From Hyposmocoma kahamanoa (Eukaryota; Arthropoda; Insecta; Lepidoptera; Cosmopterigidae): a stretch of 64,000 bases of DNA. Both the position numbers and the translations under genes were made by a program. This document shows, piece by piece, positions 24,566-38,000 of the stretch. The stretch is from the NCBI RefSeq assembly GCF_003589595.1, contig NW_020653852.1:7694393-7758392 (forward strand), written 5' to 3'. Below the pieces are notes generated by a model. The model did not search any database. It had not been told where the DNA came from and saw nothing but the letters and a program-made list of their open reading frames with translations. Numbering within the stretch: the first letter of the stretch is position 1; each line of letters starts with the position of its first letter.

Positions 24566-24985
24566 TTGTGTCAAATTAGTGAATAAAGTGTTTATCTATT
24601 TATATTTCTATCTACCTTATAACAATTTTACGTAAACGGGATAGACGATTTAAGTTATCAAAGTTCAGTGTTTTGATAACTTAAGCAACGTGACTTGTCC
24701 AGGGCACCTAAGTATTTAAAATTCTAATTTTTTATTACAGTTACATTGCCGCTTCAATTCGAATTTCGATATTGCACTTTATAAGTAGACAAGTTATGGC
24801 ACTGGTTTTAGGCCTTTTGAAATTTCCGGCCAAACGTTTATAATTTAGGAAAATATAAAAACGTTCAAACACTACCAAATAAACTTATTAATGTTTGAAA
24901 GTGTGGGGCATAGAGAAATAACGGTGTCTAGAAGTATGGGGTCAATTGACGCAATGGCGAATAGAAGGTTAGCATAACAAATTAA

Positions 24986-25216
24986 GTGTAACTCCATACA
25001 AACTTAGCAGTGCGGCTTGTGTGTATGTACGCCCGCCTCGCGCTTTCTAGACTCACACATTCGCATAATAAAAGAAAGGCGCGTGAGGCGACTAGCGCAG
25101 CGCTATGCAACGCGAGTGCATCGCGAGATTATGCGAATGTGTGCGTCCGTACGCGGCACGAGGCGGGCGTGCACATATACTAGACGCGCTGCTTTGTTTG
25201 TATAGAGCTACCACAC
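24986..25216. repeat. Fold-back MITE with GC-rich arms
   Basis: Matching inverted blocks are CTCCATACAAAC / GTTTGTATAGAG, TACGCCCGCCTCG / CGAGGCGGGCGTG and CACACATTCGCATAAT / ATTATGCGAATGTGTG. An open frame inside is only the hairpin arm. Confidence 0.7.
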
Positions 25217-25919
25217 TTTTCTTATTATACTACGTTAGAAGTATGGGGTCAGAAGGAACTAAATGTTTTATGTGACCCTTTTGCATGAGACCAATTGCGA
25301 CAATTAAGAATGCAACGTACTATGATTGCGTAAATACTTACTATTTTATTATTTGAAGGGATAAGTAAGATCTGATTATATTATTGTAATTTCTGTAAAT
25401 ATAATGATAATAATATCACAACAGTGATGGGCTACACGTCTATAAAATAATTACTTAAAGTAATTTTTCAAATATTAAATATAATCTACGAATTGAAGCG
25501 TTAACAGAAGTTATGGTTTAACAAATTAGTACTTATACATACATGTGTCCAGCATATAAAATTCACAACAATATGTATATCTTAACATCGCACTATGGGG
25601 ACCAGCCCCCTGGGTTTATTATTATAACTTTCAAACGTGACCGACTTATTCTAACGCTCGACATATATAACGTAGGATATTTTTTTTATTTGTACCTGCA
25701 TTGAGCAGGTAAACGAACATGAGGTACATTTACCTGCTAAATTTAAAACGGGGTTATTTTTTAGCCCCACATGATTGTCACTCCTACTGTAGCCTATTTA
25801 CTGTCTGCCTTTATCAGCGAATTGTAAAAATATATTTCAATAATTATAACGTTTTTATAAAAAATGACCTCTAAAGTTTGCTTATGCGGTTTCGCTGCGT
25901 TCGTTACATCAATTTGCCA

Positions 25920-26105
25920 AGATTTATTGAACCGTATTGATCCCCTAATTACCATTTAGAGGTGGAATATTTTCTTCAAATTTGAATGGGAACCAACAAA
26001 AAAAAATCATCGAAATCGGTTCAATAATGTCGGAGTACTCGCGTAACACGCACACAAAAAATACAGCCGAATTGAGAACCTCCTCCTTTTTTGAAATCGG
26101 CTAAA
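25920..26105 (-). repeat. Repeat B-related fragment
   Basis: The inverse strand reads GATTTCAAAAAAGGAGGAGG then TTCTCAATTCGGCTGTATTT, the family 5' end; inward sequence is diverged. Confidence 0.6.
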
Positions 26106-26124
26106 AATGAACAAACAAACATTT

Positions 26125-26188
26125 TTTTATAATATCAAGTGACGGGACGAACAAATCGTGCCTGATGGGAAGCTACGCCCCAGTCCAA
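26125..26188 (-). repeat. Repeat A copy 7, fragment
   Basis: AATATCAAGTGACGGGACGA and GATGGGAAGCTACGCC match the family end. Confidence 0.6.
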
Positions 26189-27114
26189 ATAAATGATTTT
26201 TTAATAATTTTTCATAAATGAATTCTTCGGAAACCTATAAATAGACTCCTGTGAGGGATACTAGTGCAAAATTAAAAAAAAATGTGTTCAAGAGATATTG
26301 ATTTCGTTGCAGTAACATTTTACTTGTAATTCTCTGATTATTATATTTATTTTTAGTTAACTACTAATACAGTCATATACAACGTTATATAATCGAGCTT
26401 TTCAACTATAAATAGGACATTCCGATGGGTTAGTTCTTGATTCTAGAATAAACTTTAATGTAGCTAAAGTTTAAAGAACATCTTCACAAATAAATGTTAT
26501 TGTAATTAGAAATAAGTTTTAAAATTGAGCTAACTAGCAAAAAAATCAATTAACTATTTTTTTTACATATAGTAGATTTTTTTATGTATGTTAGTAGGCG
26601 CAAAATACGGCACTACGATATATAAAATATTGAGATTGAACACCGTGGATCAGAATACACTGGTGACACAAAATAGTTGTCGAAAAATTCAAAGTCATTT
26701 TTGTAAATAACCACATGTTTGAACTTTGTACATGATTATGCGTCACCGTCACTACTTCAAACTTTATAATATACTTCCAAATATGTTTAAAAGGGTATAC
26801 AAGTATAAATACCTAAGTAAAAAGATTAATATTTTGAAGTACAATGGTACAGTGTTTAGACCGTTATATATTGACATTGAGCACAAGGAAGCGTATTTTT
26901 ATGTTTTTATTTTATATTTTTTATTAATTACACTACTATATTTTAAGTTATACCAGCGTCTTATGACGAATACACTTTATATTTATTAATTAATACAAAC
27001 ATGTTAGACCTTATTCAATACAATTGTAAAAAGGGGTCAATTAAAACTCAGGAGCCAATAGAAACTAAAATAATAAATTTCTCACAGTAAAAAAAAAAAC
27101 CAAAGATTTGCAAC

Positions 27115-27240
27115 AACGAGAAACTCGTAAGGTGCGCTGGTTTCGTTCTCCGTGGTTTAAATCCAGCCGGAAGGAATTTTTGTTGGTGTTTGATCTTTGT
27201 ATTAATAATTATAACAAACTAGAAGAGTAATTTCACAAAA
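27115..27240 (+). mobile_element. SINE-3 copy (tRNA-like head, degraded)
   Basis: GTGGTTTAAATCCAGCCGGA is a decayed B box, followed by AGGAATTTTTGTTGGTGTTT and GATCTTTGTATTAATAATTA. The latter part matches the copy at 43600-43725 on the other strand. Confidence 0.55.
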
Positions 27241-27527
27241 AATAACTGAATATCTTAGTAGCAAAATATCGTGATATACAATAAACTTTGTTAAGTTATA
27301 ATTTTGAACCGTCCATAAATTTCAATCTACGTCTGAATTGTAGTTGACCCCTTTTTAAGACTAATAAATTATATGAAATATTCAAGTGTCCTAAAAAGGG
27401 TATAAAAAAGTATGACTAAAACATAAGCGTGAGTCTGCCCATGATACTGAAGAACTTTCTCTAAAAAGCCGTATCCAATTTCCGAACTTGTCCGATTCAT
27501 TTTTTTGGACAATGCAATCGTCTGGGA

Positions 27528-27748
27528 TAGTGCAATTACGCGTAATTAGCATTTGATTATGAGTCCCCGTTTCGGTAATTTAGTCGCCAAATCAAATACG
27601 CGTAAATATCGTGGCAACCAAATTAGCGTGATTTATGGGAATCTATTGTTATCAGTCCGTAGACAACATAAATTAATGCTTATTGTGCAAAAATAGTTTG
27701 GTGCAGATACGCGCTTTTTACCAATACTACATGCGCGGAATTGCATCA
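27528..27748 (+). repeat. MITE family E copy 2
   Basis: Same ends (TAGTGCAATTACGCGTAA) and body as 15297-15555, but about 35 bp shorter because an internal piece is absent. Confidence 0.75.
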
Positions 27749-28139
27749 TCTCCGACGATATGTAATATCATACTCAAAGTCACGAAATTTGACACCTTTT
27801 TTACACCCACCACAAAATTTATAAATTACGTAACATTTACTACACACTGTTAAATTATAAAGTTTTTTAAATATATTTTTATATACTCTTATACTTATTT
27901 TTAGGAATGAAACGTAATTGTCAGTAGAAAGAGTTGAAAATTGAAATCACTTTGAAATTGATATGACGGCAAGCGAGGCCGAAGAGTTGGTTCACTCCAA
28001 GGTTTTTATTTAAGGTGTTCTCACTTTCAATAGTCATTAAGTTGTAACATTATCAAAAGAAAAACTGCCGGCCCGTTCACAGGGCGGCATCCTGTTCTTT
28101 GCAGAAAGCTGGTTATTGGCAAACGCGTTTCAATAGTAA

Positions 28140-28280
28140 TGACGCCCTCGGTGGCCTAACGGTTTACGTTGTGAGTGCTGGATGCGGAGGCTCCGGGTTC
28201 TATTCCCGGTAGGGCCAATTTGGGAAATGAGCTTTTCTAAATTGGTTCTGGTCTGGGTGTTCTGGGAACTGCCCCCTTGT
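28140..28280 (+). mobile_element. SINE-1 copy (3' truncated)
   Basis: CCTCGGTGGCCTAACGGTTT and CCGGGTTCTATTCCCGGTAG give the tRNA-like A and B boxes, followed by AATTTGGGAAATGAGCTTTT and GGTCTGGGTGTTCTGGG as in the other copies. Confidence 0.8.
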
Positions 28281-28848
28281 AATTGTTGTGGTTGTCTAAA
28301 AAAAATAATAAAACGGAATACACGGGCACCATGTTTGCAGCATCCTGCGAAAAATCGGTCAATTATTACAGTTTAGTTTTATAACTGCAAGCTAGAACCC
28401 CCTGTCTAGAAAAACAACACGATCCGGTTTCATAACATATATCTACGGCTTTTTGTCCAAATGAGGTTGCATACGTCTACTTTGTGTCTGCACGCTCTGT
28501 CCCGCAAAAAAACAGAAACAGAATGCTCAGTGATATGCAGTAGAGACACCAGTCAGATTTGCAGGAATCAATCAGTAAGAGGTTCCTGCAGAAATGGATA
28601 GCCATGTGAACGGGCCGTATTGGTTACAATCTGGTATGATATATATCTGGTATCATGGATATCATTTTGACGTTTTATTTAATTTTGATGATTTGGCACG
28701 TATCCAAATGTTTTGTCTCGAGACAGCATTAACGCAATTGCTTTAATAGAGCACCTAGATGGCCCAGGGCTTTGTCACACTTGCCTTTAGCTGCGACACT
28801 AATTCAGTATAACTGAGGGTGGATTTCACCAAATCAAATAAGACCAAG

Positions 28849-28888
28849 AATAAGACGCACATTACAAGAATAAGACGCACATTACATC
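28849..28888. repeat. Two-copy 20-bp tandem repeat
   Basis: AAGAATAAGACGCACATTAC occurs twice in direct succession. A recent small duplication. Confidence 0.7.
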
Positions 28889-29486
28889 GCATCTTTCTTA
28901 TCATATTCTTGGAATAAGATTTATTCGATTTTCGGAAATCCTCGCTCCCTGGCTGAATCTGCACGAAGCCTCTCCTGATGCGATACCTATATGCGTAGGT
29001 ATATTCTTAACCTGATGATCTCTTTTTGCACAAATTATGTAACTTGGGCCTTTTCTAGGCAAAAGTGAATAGTCACTTTGCAGGCATGCATGTTCCATCC
29101 TAGAGCTCAACGTGAGACCGTCAGGTGAGATTGTGGTCGCCTCAAATAGGAAACTTATTAAAATATGTTACTAAGAAAGTTTAACCTTAAAATATTATCG
29201 CGTTAAATATATAACAAACTATGACGTCGATTTTAAAAGTGAGACACCGCTATTACCCCGCCTTGGGTGTACACTACAAAAATTTGAATATAAAAATAGG
29301 ACTTATCTGAAGCTCAAGTGTACATGGACCAATATTGATTATATAATAATAAGATGAACAACTTTGGCAAAATTTCGTCATAATTTTGACTAAGTGATCA
29401 GGTTATGGGACAACAGTGTCATGGGATGTTGTTAACATAACTGCAACCAGACAGACTTTTTTAGAATTACGAACTTCGGCCTAAAG

Positions 29487-29781
29487 CATATGTTCCCAAA
29501 TTTTTGGCTCGTCGCCCATTTAGGCAAGAAAGAAATTTCAACGCTCACCACCACAAAAAATAAATGAAAACACGTATTTTTCATATTAACTTAACACAAA
29601 AAATTACAAGAAAAAAAATGTAGTGTAGTTTATATAGATAATTCATGATTTTTTTCAAATGAAGTAGCATCTCCTGGACAGCATCAACGCCTCCCAATTG
29701 CTTCCGAGGCCCCTACCGCCCCCTAAGGACTCTTCAGCGTTGGGGGGCCAATTGGGGTAGGGACCACTTTGGGAAACTATG
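29487..29781. mobile_element. hAT-type MITE with perfect 8-bp target duplication
   Basis: GCCTAAAG flanks it exactly on both sides (29479-29486 and 29782-29789). Ends are CATATGTTCCCAAATT and its imperfect inverse (ACTTTGGGAAACTATG). It is 295 bp with no ORF. Confidence 0.85.
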
Positions 29782-29880
29782 GCCTAAAGGGAAACATCTT
29801 CAAAGAGATCACTTTTCATCTTCGTGAGTCGCCTAAATGTACACCCGATTGCTACCTGCATTTTTGCCCTATTTGTCATA

Positions 29881-30178
29881 ACCATTGACTTACAATTATA
29901 AGGACGTCGGGTCCGCGCTAAAAAGTGTCCGAACTTATAGGGCGTTAAAATCGTATACAGAGCGTCATTCACGTGTCACGAGTCAGTCTTCGTTTGTTCG
30001 ACTGACAGCGAAGCAAGCAAAATTAGACAGTACTGCGATGACATTACAATTTAAATTCAACGTTTTAGCTTTTTCATATTCCTTTACATGTCACTACGTT
30101 TAAACAGGTTGACTTGGGACATTTTTTTCGTGGGTTTTGTATTAGACCCGTCGTCCATTTATTTGTAAGTCAGTGGTC
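29881..30178. repeat. MITE family G, fuller copy
   Basis: Inverted ends ACCATTGACTTACAA...GGACGTCGGGTC and GACCCGTCGTCCATTTATTT...GTCAGTGGT; 298 bp. Confidence 0.65.
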
Positions 30179-31442
30179 AAACCAATGCATTTCTATTTCG
30201 GTAACTTGCGATATATTGGCACCTAAGTATCATTGTTATCTAAAAAAAAAAATTAAATTACGCAGATTTTCCTGAACAATAAAACAAAAACTAAATTACA
30301 GAAGGAAAGAACCAATTAGTTGTAGATCTTGTTTTACTGATCCCAGATATGTGACAATCCCAATTTCGCTAAAAATGTCGATTACGTTAGTTATAGATAA
30401 AGATTGCATAATTATGGTTTAGTGAAGAAACGCAACGTAGTTACTGTTATTAGTTATATGTATAAATACATAATTGCACATACTTAAGATAACTCAATCT
30501 TACGTTATCTTTTTGCATTGATTGTCCTATCATTGTTCACAATAGTCCTGTCTAATTGCAATTAGGTTATAAAAGATTACAGTACAAAAAGGTTGAACAA
30601 AGGTTTTGCCAATCATATCATATGGCACTTTAATCACGGATACCATTGTTATACTTATCATAATAAACATATTTATACAACAAAATGTAATTAATATAAT
30701 TATACCCGTGTAAAAGGCAACTATTTTTTTCATAGAAGAAATTGGGTTTTTATTGTTTTAACAAAAACCTGTTAAGTATTTTAAATTTCAACATTAATTG
30801 TTTTTTAAAACATAACCTCTCCTATCCTAATATACTTTTGCAAGACTTCATAACGTCTTTTTATAGAATGATGAGTTAAAATATGAGAGACTATATAATA
30901 TGATTTACGGTATTGTTTGATATTAATACGGTATTTTTGCGAACTAAGTTCTTAAAAAATATATAGGGCCTTTTTCGAAAAACGTTAAAACACCAAGAAA
31001 ATTCCGTAGACACATTTAATATAGTAAATAAGTATTTTTGGATTCAATATTCGCTAATAAATACAAACTACGTAAAAAAGTAGATATCAACAATTACCTA
31101 CAATTTTAGTGATATCTACACTAACACGGATATAAGTATAAAATAAGCGTATTTCCGGACTTCTCCGTCAGGCAATGATCCGTATCAGACTTTAACGTTG
31201 ACATACCAAATACAGGAAAGATTTTCCCGTTACATTCATGTACCCACTTTCTTTTACATATAACCTTTCTAGGTTCACTCAGAGAGGTACAGGGACTTCT
31301 GACCCGTACAAATGTAAGCCAGAATGTCGTAGATTTTCAAATTTCAAGCAAAGTTGTCTCTTTACCTAATTTTTTCTCTCTGAGCTTGTACCTTCTTCCT
31401 TTTTATCTTTTGGTAGGAAGTCACACTTGATAACCCTTATAT

Positions 31443-31614
31443 CGGTTACACACGGTGACTTTTAGCAGCGATACAAACGCACGATTGCATCGATGTCGTG
31501 TTGACACCTTATAAACGTGCATCGCTTTGCATCGCGTTTGCACCGCGATTGCATCGCTACTGCATCGCGACAGAATTGCTGCAGACGCGCTGCTAAACGT
31601 TTCGTGTGTAACCG
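31443..31614. repeat. MITE downstream of PDE8
   Basis: Ends CGGTTACACACGG...TTTTAGCAGCG and CGCTGCTAAACGTTTCGTGT then GTAACCG. The core repeats TGCATCGC several times. It lies about 250 bp past the PDE8 stop, so probably in its 3' UTR. Confidence 0.65.
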
Positions 31615-31867
31615 CTCTTAGTTGCATTATCTGTTCTAAATATTGGCGCTAAAGAGTTCCCCTATGTACTTTAAGCGGACCACCTACCTAATTCATCTTT
31701 TAGTTGCTAAACCCAATACTTGTCATCCAAAAAATATTTGTCATCCAAGCTAATAAGAAGACGAAAAGATTCCTGTCTTTTCTTACAAATATCTCCACAC
31801 ATTCATAGTCCCTGTTGCGATTCAGTTCACGCATGAATACTTTAAAATTCTGTTATTTGTTGCGGGT

Positions 31868-32040
31868 TCACTCTTCTTTCGTGCTCTGCTCGGTCTTACT
31901 TGGCGGGGCTTGTATAGAGTTCTGCTGGCGCTGCACTCTATTCACGTCGGCGATGGTAGTGACACCAGCGTCGTCGAGTTCCCGCCAGCGCGCGTGGTTG
32001 TTTCGTGCGTGATTTACTAGCTCTGGCATGTCGATGAATG
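31868..32040 (-). CDS. Pde8: PDE8 last coding exon
   Basis: The acceptor is TCTTTCCAG. It reads [20 protein letters not shown], continues [14 protein letters not shown], and stops at TGA (31870-31868). The tail after the catalytic fold is hydrophilic. Confidence 0.92.
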
Positions 32041-35000
32041 CTGGAAAGAGAATTGATTTTTGTTAATCCTAATGTCTTTATAAATCATAAACCGAAGTGA
32101 AAAATAATCATTTATTCCATAGGTTAAATAAATTTACACTTGAAAATGTAATTTTTTAAGCTACTGCTCGTTCATTGTGCTGACTTTGCTGAGAAGAACG
32201 AGAAAGAAACCTTTGGAATTGCTCTTTTCAAATAAAGTTAAATGCTATGGAATACATGTTGAATCAAATTTGTGTGTCGTTTTTCCATACATAATCTTTA
32301 TCTAACACTTAGGTAGTCTTAAATTTTTTTGTATGTATCTTTTCAATTTCAATACTTTTGTATATATGTCTTAAACTTAGGAAATGATAATCTTAATATA
32401 TGCTGCGGAATCTTATTGTAAAAACGTATAAAGTTCCCCATAAAAGAACCGTTTACATTAGTTAAACGACATAGTTGTACCATGAGTTTGGACTTAGTTC
32501 TAAGGTTAATGTTTTGCGAACATGATATTTTGCGAATATGATATTCAGTGACACACTTCATACTCTCAGCGCTATGTGGGCTGCCGGCCGCACACAGAAA
32601 TTCGACTGCAGCAGGCCACTAGGTACGTATCTTCGAATGTAAACCAGCAAGCCACGTGGGCTGCCAGCCGCCCACAAAAAACCAAGTGCATCAGGCCATT
32701 ATATATCTTCGAATTGTAACTAGTAAGCCATGTGGGCCGCCGGCAGCCCACAAAACCCAAGTGCAGCAGGCTACCATGTATTTTACCCAGCAGGCCATAT
32801 GGTGCCGCCATAGTGCAGCGGGCCACTATGTATTTTCGAATTTTATCTAGCAGGCCATGTGGGCCGCCGGCGTACCACAATTAGGAATTAAAGTTTATTT
32901 TCGATTTTTCTAGTCCTGACCAGTCAAGGGTTGCATCAGCAGGCTAACAATAACACACCCAATTGTTTGGCTCTTCTAACTATAACTTATGTATGTGCCA
33001 CAAATCACAGATCATGAATTTTCCCATCAAAGTTGATTAGTCATTAAATTGTATACAATTGAATGTTGCTGAAATGGACAATGGAAATTACAATGGCTTT
33101 AAGTACAAAGATCATATTATTTAAAAGCATTACTAATAACCATATTTTGAAAATCAAAATTCAATTTGGCATATTATATAGTGAGTCACGAATAAATTGA
33201 GTCGCACTGACCAGCCCAAGCCTCCATCATGTCAATGATGATGTAGTCAATAAAACCGATTTGCGAGCGGGGAATCGAGCACGTTGCGCGATCAAACATC
33301 GGCATTACCACCGGCAAGTCCTTGGCTTTCTCCTCGTCTGTTTGAAGGAAATACTCGTCGGCGATCCTGGAATTATAAGGATTTTGAAATTTAGATTCAC
33401 AATCATTCGACTTCAGTAAAAAGTTTTTAGATCATTCCAGGAAATTGTAGTTAAGTAGTAGTCGCAGTAAAGCTCTTTGTGAAAGAGTTCGTCCAGGGAA
33501 GTACTGCCACATTACCTATTTCTGCCGCCAAGCAGTAGTGTGAGCATTACTGCGTTCCGGTTTGGAAGAATAAGGGTGCTGGTGAAACTACAGGCACATG
33601 GGACTTGTCAACTTGTGTCTTAGGGTGACGGGCGTAGTAGCAGTGACACTCAGATCTATGTGATTTAAAGCTCTGAGTGGTACTGCAACTGTTATGGACA
33701 TACGTGTCGCTTACCATCAGGCGCTCGACTTGTTCGTCCCGTCACTTAGTTATTATAAAAAGAAGAAGAATACACTCAGGTCATTTTGATTTAAATGTGG
33801 ATCCCAGAATTTCACTAAAAGTTACTTGCGAAATCTGGCATTCCTTGCTATCCTTTTCAATCATAATTTTCCAATTCTGTAATTTCAACCAGTACAATTG
33901 TACTGGAGTCCATTCAGACCAGGGCTTCTTCACCATTTTTTAGTCATGGACCCCTCTCAAAATTTCAAAAAGTTTACGGACTCTTTCCGAAAAGATGAAG
34001 AAGAAAGGCTCATGGGTTGCATTAACGTCGAATGCACTTACGCGCATCTCGCTCGCTCCAATAAAATGGATAGCCGTTAAAGGGCGTGGAAATTTAAAAA
34101 GGTACAACAGCATCTATGTACTCACAACACAACACATTGTGTACCAATTTTTAAATTAATGCATTATGTTAGGTAGGCTGGCCATGGGCCCCCGAAGTTC
34201 ATTAAACGGAACCCTCAGGGGTCCTTGGACCACAGGTTGAGAAACCCTGATTTAGACTATTTTAGCCACGCAAATAACTTTTAAATCTTTACTTTTATAA
34301 ATTGTGTTTAAAGTGTATCTTTAATGTTGTAGTTTACCTCCTAGCCCATTCGAAAGCAAACTTTTGCGGTCTGGAAGCGTTAGAAACGTCAGCGCATTTG
34401 ATCATCATTCGCTTCACTAGAATTACATTCTCTGGTAGGTTCAAAGCTGTCGTGTCCAGGGATAGAGGTTCCTGAAAAATAAGCGCGTATTTGAATAAAT
34501 GTCAGAGCTGCCGTAAAATTATTACAAATTTACTCAATTTACTCAAGATCACTTCAAGATCGCTGTGTTAAAAGGCTTATTACAAGCTCTATTTGCGACG
34601 GTTACTATTTGGCTGGCATTGAATTTTCTGGCAATTGAACTTTGAAAGTTAAAACATGGTGATGTTTAATGTGATACGGGTCACGTATCATTTGCAACTT
34701 TCTCATAATAATACAGTCTGCATTTTCCCATATGGGATATATACAAACTTTATAATAATAAATAGTTAGCCTATATACAGGGTGTAACGTTAAGTGTGCC
34801 CATGTGATTATTTCATAAACTTAAGAAATATCTAAAAGCTTCGAACTGGTATTGAAAGTACGTTTCCTAATGAATAAATAGACATTAATAAGTTTAAAAA
34901 AATGAAACTAGAAATATTCAATATTTTAACATTAAACGCTCTCATACATTTAATATGACATTCGTAGAGAGGCTGTACTTTCCCTATTGTAAGAGGTAAC

Positions 35001-38000
35001 AAAAATTTAACAGATGACAAAACTGATAGAAATAAAGTAATAAAACTATCTTATATTTGAATAAAAATCTATTGGCATAGTCAATTATTTGGTCAATGAA
35101 TGAATGAATGAATAAAATGGACTAATTTTTTTTGGTGCTGATAGACTCAGGTTCTTATAAGACTTATTACATTGGATGAAAAGAATCACGACAGCAGATG
35201 TTGATTGGTATTCATTTTGTATGAAATTTTTTTTTTATTAAAATTGACTCACTTCTGCTGTCTTGATTTTACTCAGAAATGATCCTTACATGAAATAAGT
35301 CAAACAGCACTAAAATAATTTCATCAATTTTATTCATTTTCATGGACAACTCACACTTGACCAAATAATTGACTATGCCATTATATTTTTATTAAATCAA
35401 AAGATAGTTTTATTACTTTATTTATAGCAGTTTTGTTATTTGTTAACTTATTGTTACCTCTTACAATAGGAAAACTAAAGTCTCTCTACGAATGTCATAT
35501 TAAATGTAGGGAGTGTTTAATGTTAACATTTTGGATTACACCCTGTATATTTCCATTGCTAGGCACAGGCCTCTCACAAGTTTTGGGCTGTAGTTCCCAC
35601 GCGGGCTCAATGCGGATTGGCAACATAACACACACAATTAATATAGTATAGTACAGTACAGTACAGTATAAGATAACATAACGTAATACATAATTGTTAT
35701 AGATGTGCGCAGGCACGACGTAGTCCTTTACGGAAAAGCTAATGGTAAATTTGAAACTAAATTTCGCACATAAGTTCCGAGAAACTCAGAGGTGCTCTGA
35801 GAGAAACTCTGCCTAATAGGCGGAATCATAAGGTCAAATCATTAGGTTGCTACGGCTGTGAACGTTGATTTTGTTCATTTTACCCGCGAACAGCTTAAAC
35901 ACATCTGTACAATTACTAGTACTCACATCAGTGTGCATTCCATCTTCTTTACTGCCTGAAGTTTTGGCATAAAAGACATTGACGAATTTAGCAAGATGCT
36001 CAAAGTGCTTGGTCATTTCCGTAGCGAGAATCATATCGATAACGTTATGCCTCACAGTCTTATACGTGTCGCGGTCGAGGTTCTTGAATATGTTGCAACG
36101 ATCGTCATCTAAAAAGATAATACGATGAATCTGAATTTTAACAGCATTATAATAATAATATGAACCGTTTATTTAGATATACATCCATAATATTGTTAGT
36201 CATTCATATTTATCTGAAGGGAGCACAACGTACACACGCCAGCACATCAAGCTACACATTGACGTATCTTGTTCCGTCGCACTGGAGGCGATTTTCGAAC
36301 AAAAATGTGTAGTCTGGCGTGCCGCTGTCCGTACCCAGCCAATGATAGGGCAAATGGCTACGCATTAGCAGCAGTGAGCAAGCGCATCTAGTACCCCAAT
36401 TCGGGACTCCCATCTATCAGCCGATGTGCTCAAGATGTCGTTCGTACTGAGACGCACGCGACGGAATAGCGACACGCTATGCTTTTGTATGACAGCGTAG
36501 AAATCGTCTCACCGCAGCTGATACCTTTATAGGCATCACAACTGACATTTCATTGAAAAGCGACATCTGCGCCAGTTGTGATACCTGTAAAGTATCGGCT
36601 GTGTTGAGCAGGTTATTCAATAATCTCTCACTAGATGTCACTAGCATAGAAATCGTCAACATGTTTCTCAGTAAACACGGTTGATGCGCTACAGTAAGAT
36701 GGAAGTCGTAATAGCATCCTGAACGCATTGTGGTATTGGACGCGCAGTGCGCCACGTGTACTGAAATTATGAAATGTGTACTTATATCAAGAGACTGGGC
36801 ATTGGTTCTTAGTTCTAGGTACTAAGTTGGTTTGGTTATTTGGTTCTGATGGGTGTTTTGAATGGTACCCACAGGTAATTAGTGTGGTCCTTATGCACAT
36901 TATTAAATTAGCTTCGAACCGTTATTTCATCTACTTTAACAATAACTTACTGAGAGTGAGGTGAAATGTCAAAGCAGCATGATGCGACTCCAGAACACAG
37001 ATATCATTGTATAATATTGCAAGCGGATCTCTAGAGTTGCACAGGAACGCTGAAGACTTCCCAGGATGGTTTATGTCGTGAGCAGCGGCTGCTATTAACG
37101 CGGCTGCAGCTTCCAATGGCTCCAGGAGACTCTTCAGACGGTCTTTTTCGAGGAAATATGCTACAGCCTGAAAAGAAAGTGATCTAGTAACGCTTTTGGA
37201 AACTATGAGAGTATTTTGAGACTTTGCTGATCTACTGCAAATTAATTTATGAACTTTTAAATAATAGTTTTAACGATTTTTTTGTGCCAGTGAATGTTGT
37301 ATGTATATTTTTGGTTTAAATTACATAATTGTTTGTTTATACTGTTGTTCACTGGTTGCATGTCAAGGAATGCTTTTCATCTATGTCAAGTATGCATTTT
37401 AAGAAGTTGAAATTATTTTTTCGCAATCAGGTTGCGGACGAAGAAAGACACTCTTTATAGGCAACTAGTTGTCATAAATGAGTAAAAAACCTTCATTCGT
37501 AACTGATTGTGAACTACGGTGGCTATGGCGTCAGGAGGGGATGTTTCCGGATATGATATAACATGACATAGTAGGTGGAAAAAGAAACGATACCAAAGCG
37601 TATAACTTACTCTTTGTAAACAATTGTATTATTATTAGAGTGGCTTCATTCAGGGCCTATGCATCCCCTCATCACTGCGACCATTGAATGATCTGTTGTG
37701 ATCACCACTGGTTACAGTGCAGAGCCAATGCCAACAGCATTGAAGAACTGAAGCACTTTCCTGACTCCACCAGATTTTATGCCCTCTAGTTGTGGCATGT
37801 GCCTACCCAGTATGGAACTTCATACGCCCATCAGCATTAGGTGAGTAGATGAACAGGAGTTTCATCCGCCTCGTGGCAGAATCTACACTCTCTATTCTCT
37901 CTCTGCCCAATATTTGACATGTGCCTGTTCAAGCCACAATGCCCTGTTAAGAATCTAGTGAGCATGCCATTCCTGTCCAACGGCAGAGTAAATAATTGTA

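Larger units (their letters stand above)
19603..31867. other. Intergenic region, Myb/SANT gene to PDE8 3' end
   Basis: No host exon recognised. It holds repeat A, SINE-1 and SINE-3, several MITEs and hAT-type elements listed separately. A GC-richer patch at 21950-22130 (GCACTCCAAGGTACTTCGCC) may be a decayed transposon coding fragment that I could not place. Confidence 0.65.

Noticed and set aside
25017..25205. 62-codon arginine-rich frame
   Set aside because: It lies entirely within the arms of a fold-back MITE; composition reflects the CpG-rich palindrome.
32572..32880. 102-codon minus-strand frame of repetitive Trp/Gly/Leu sequence
   Set aside because: It is the translation of the minisatellite units; there is no gene context.
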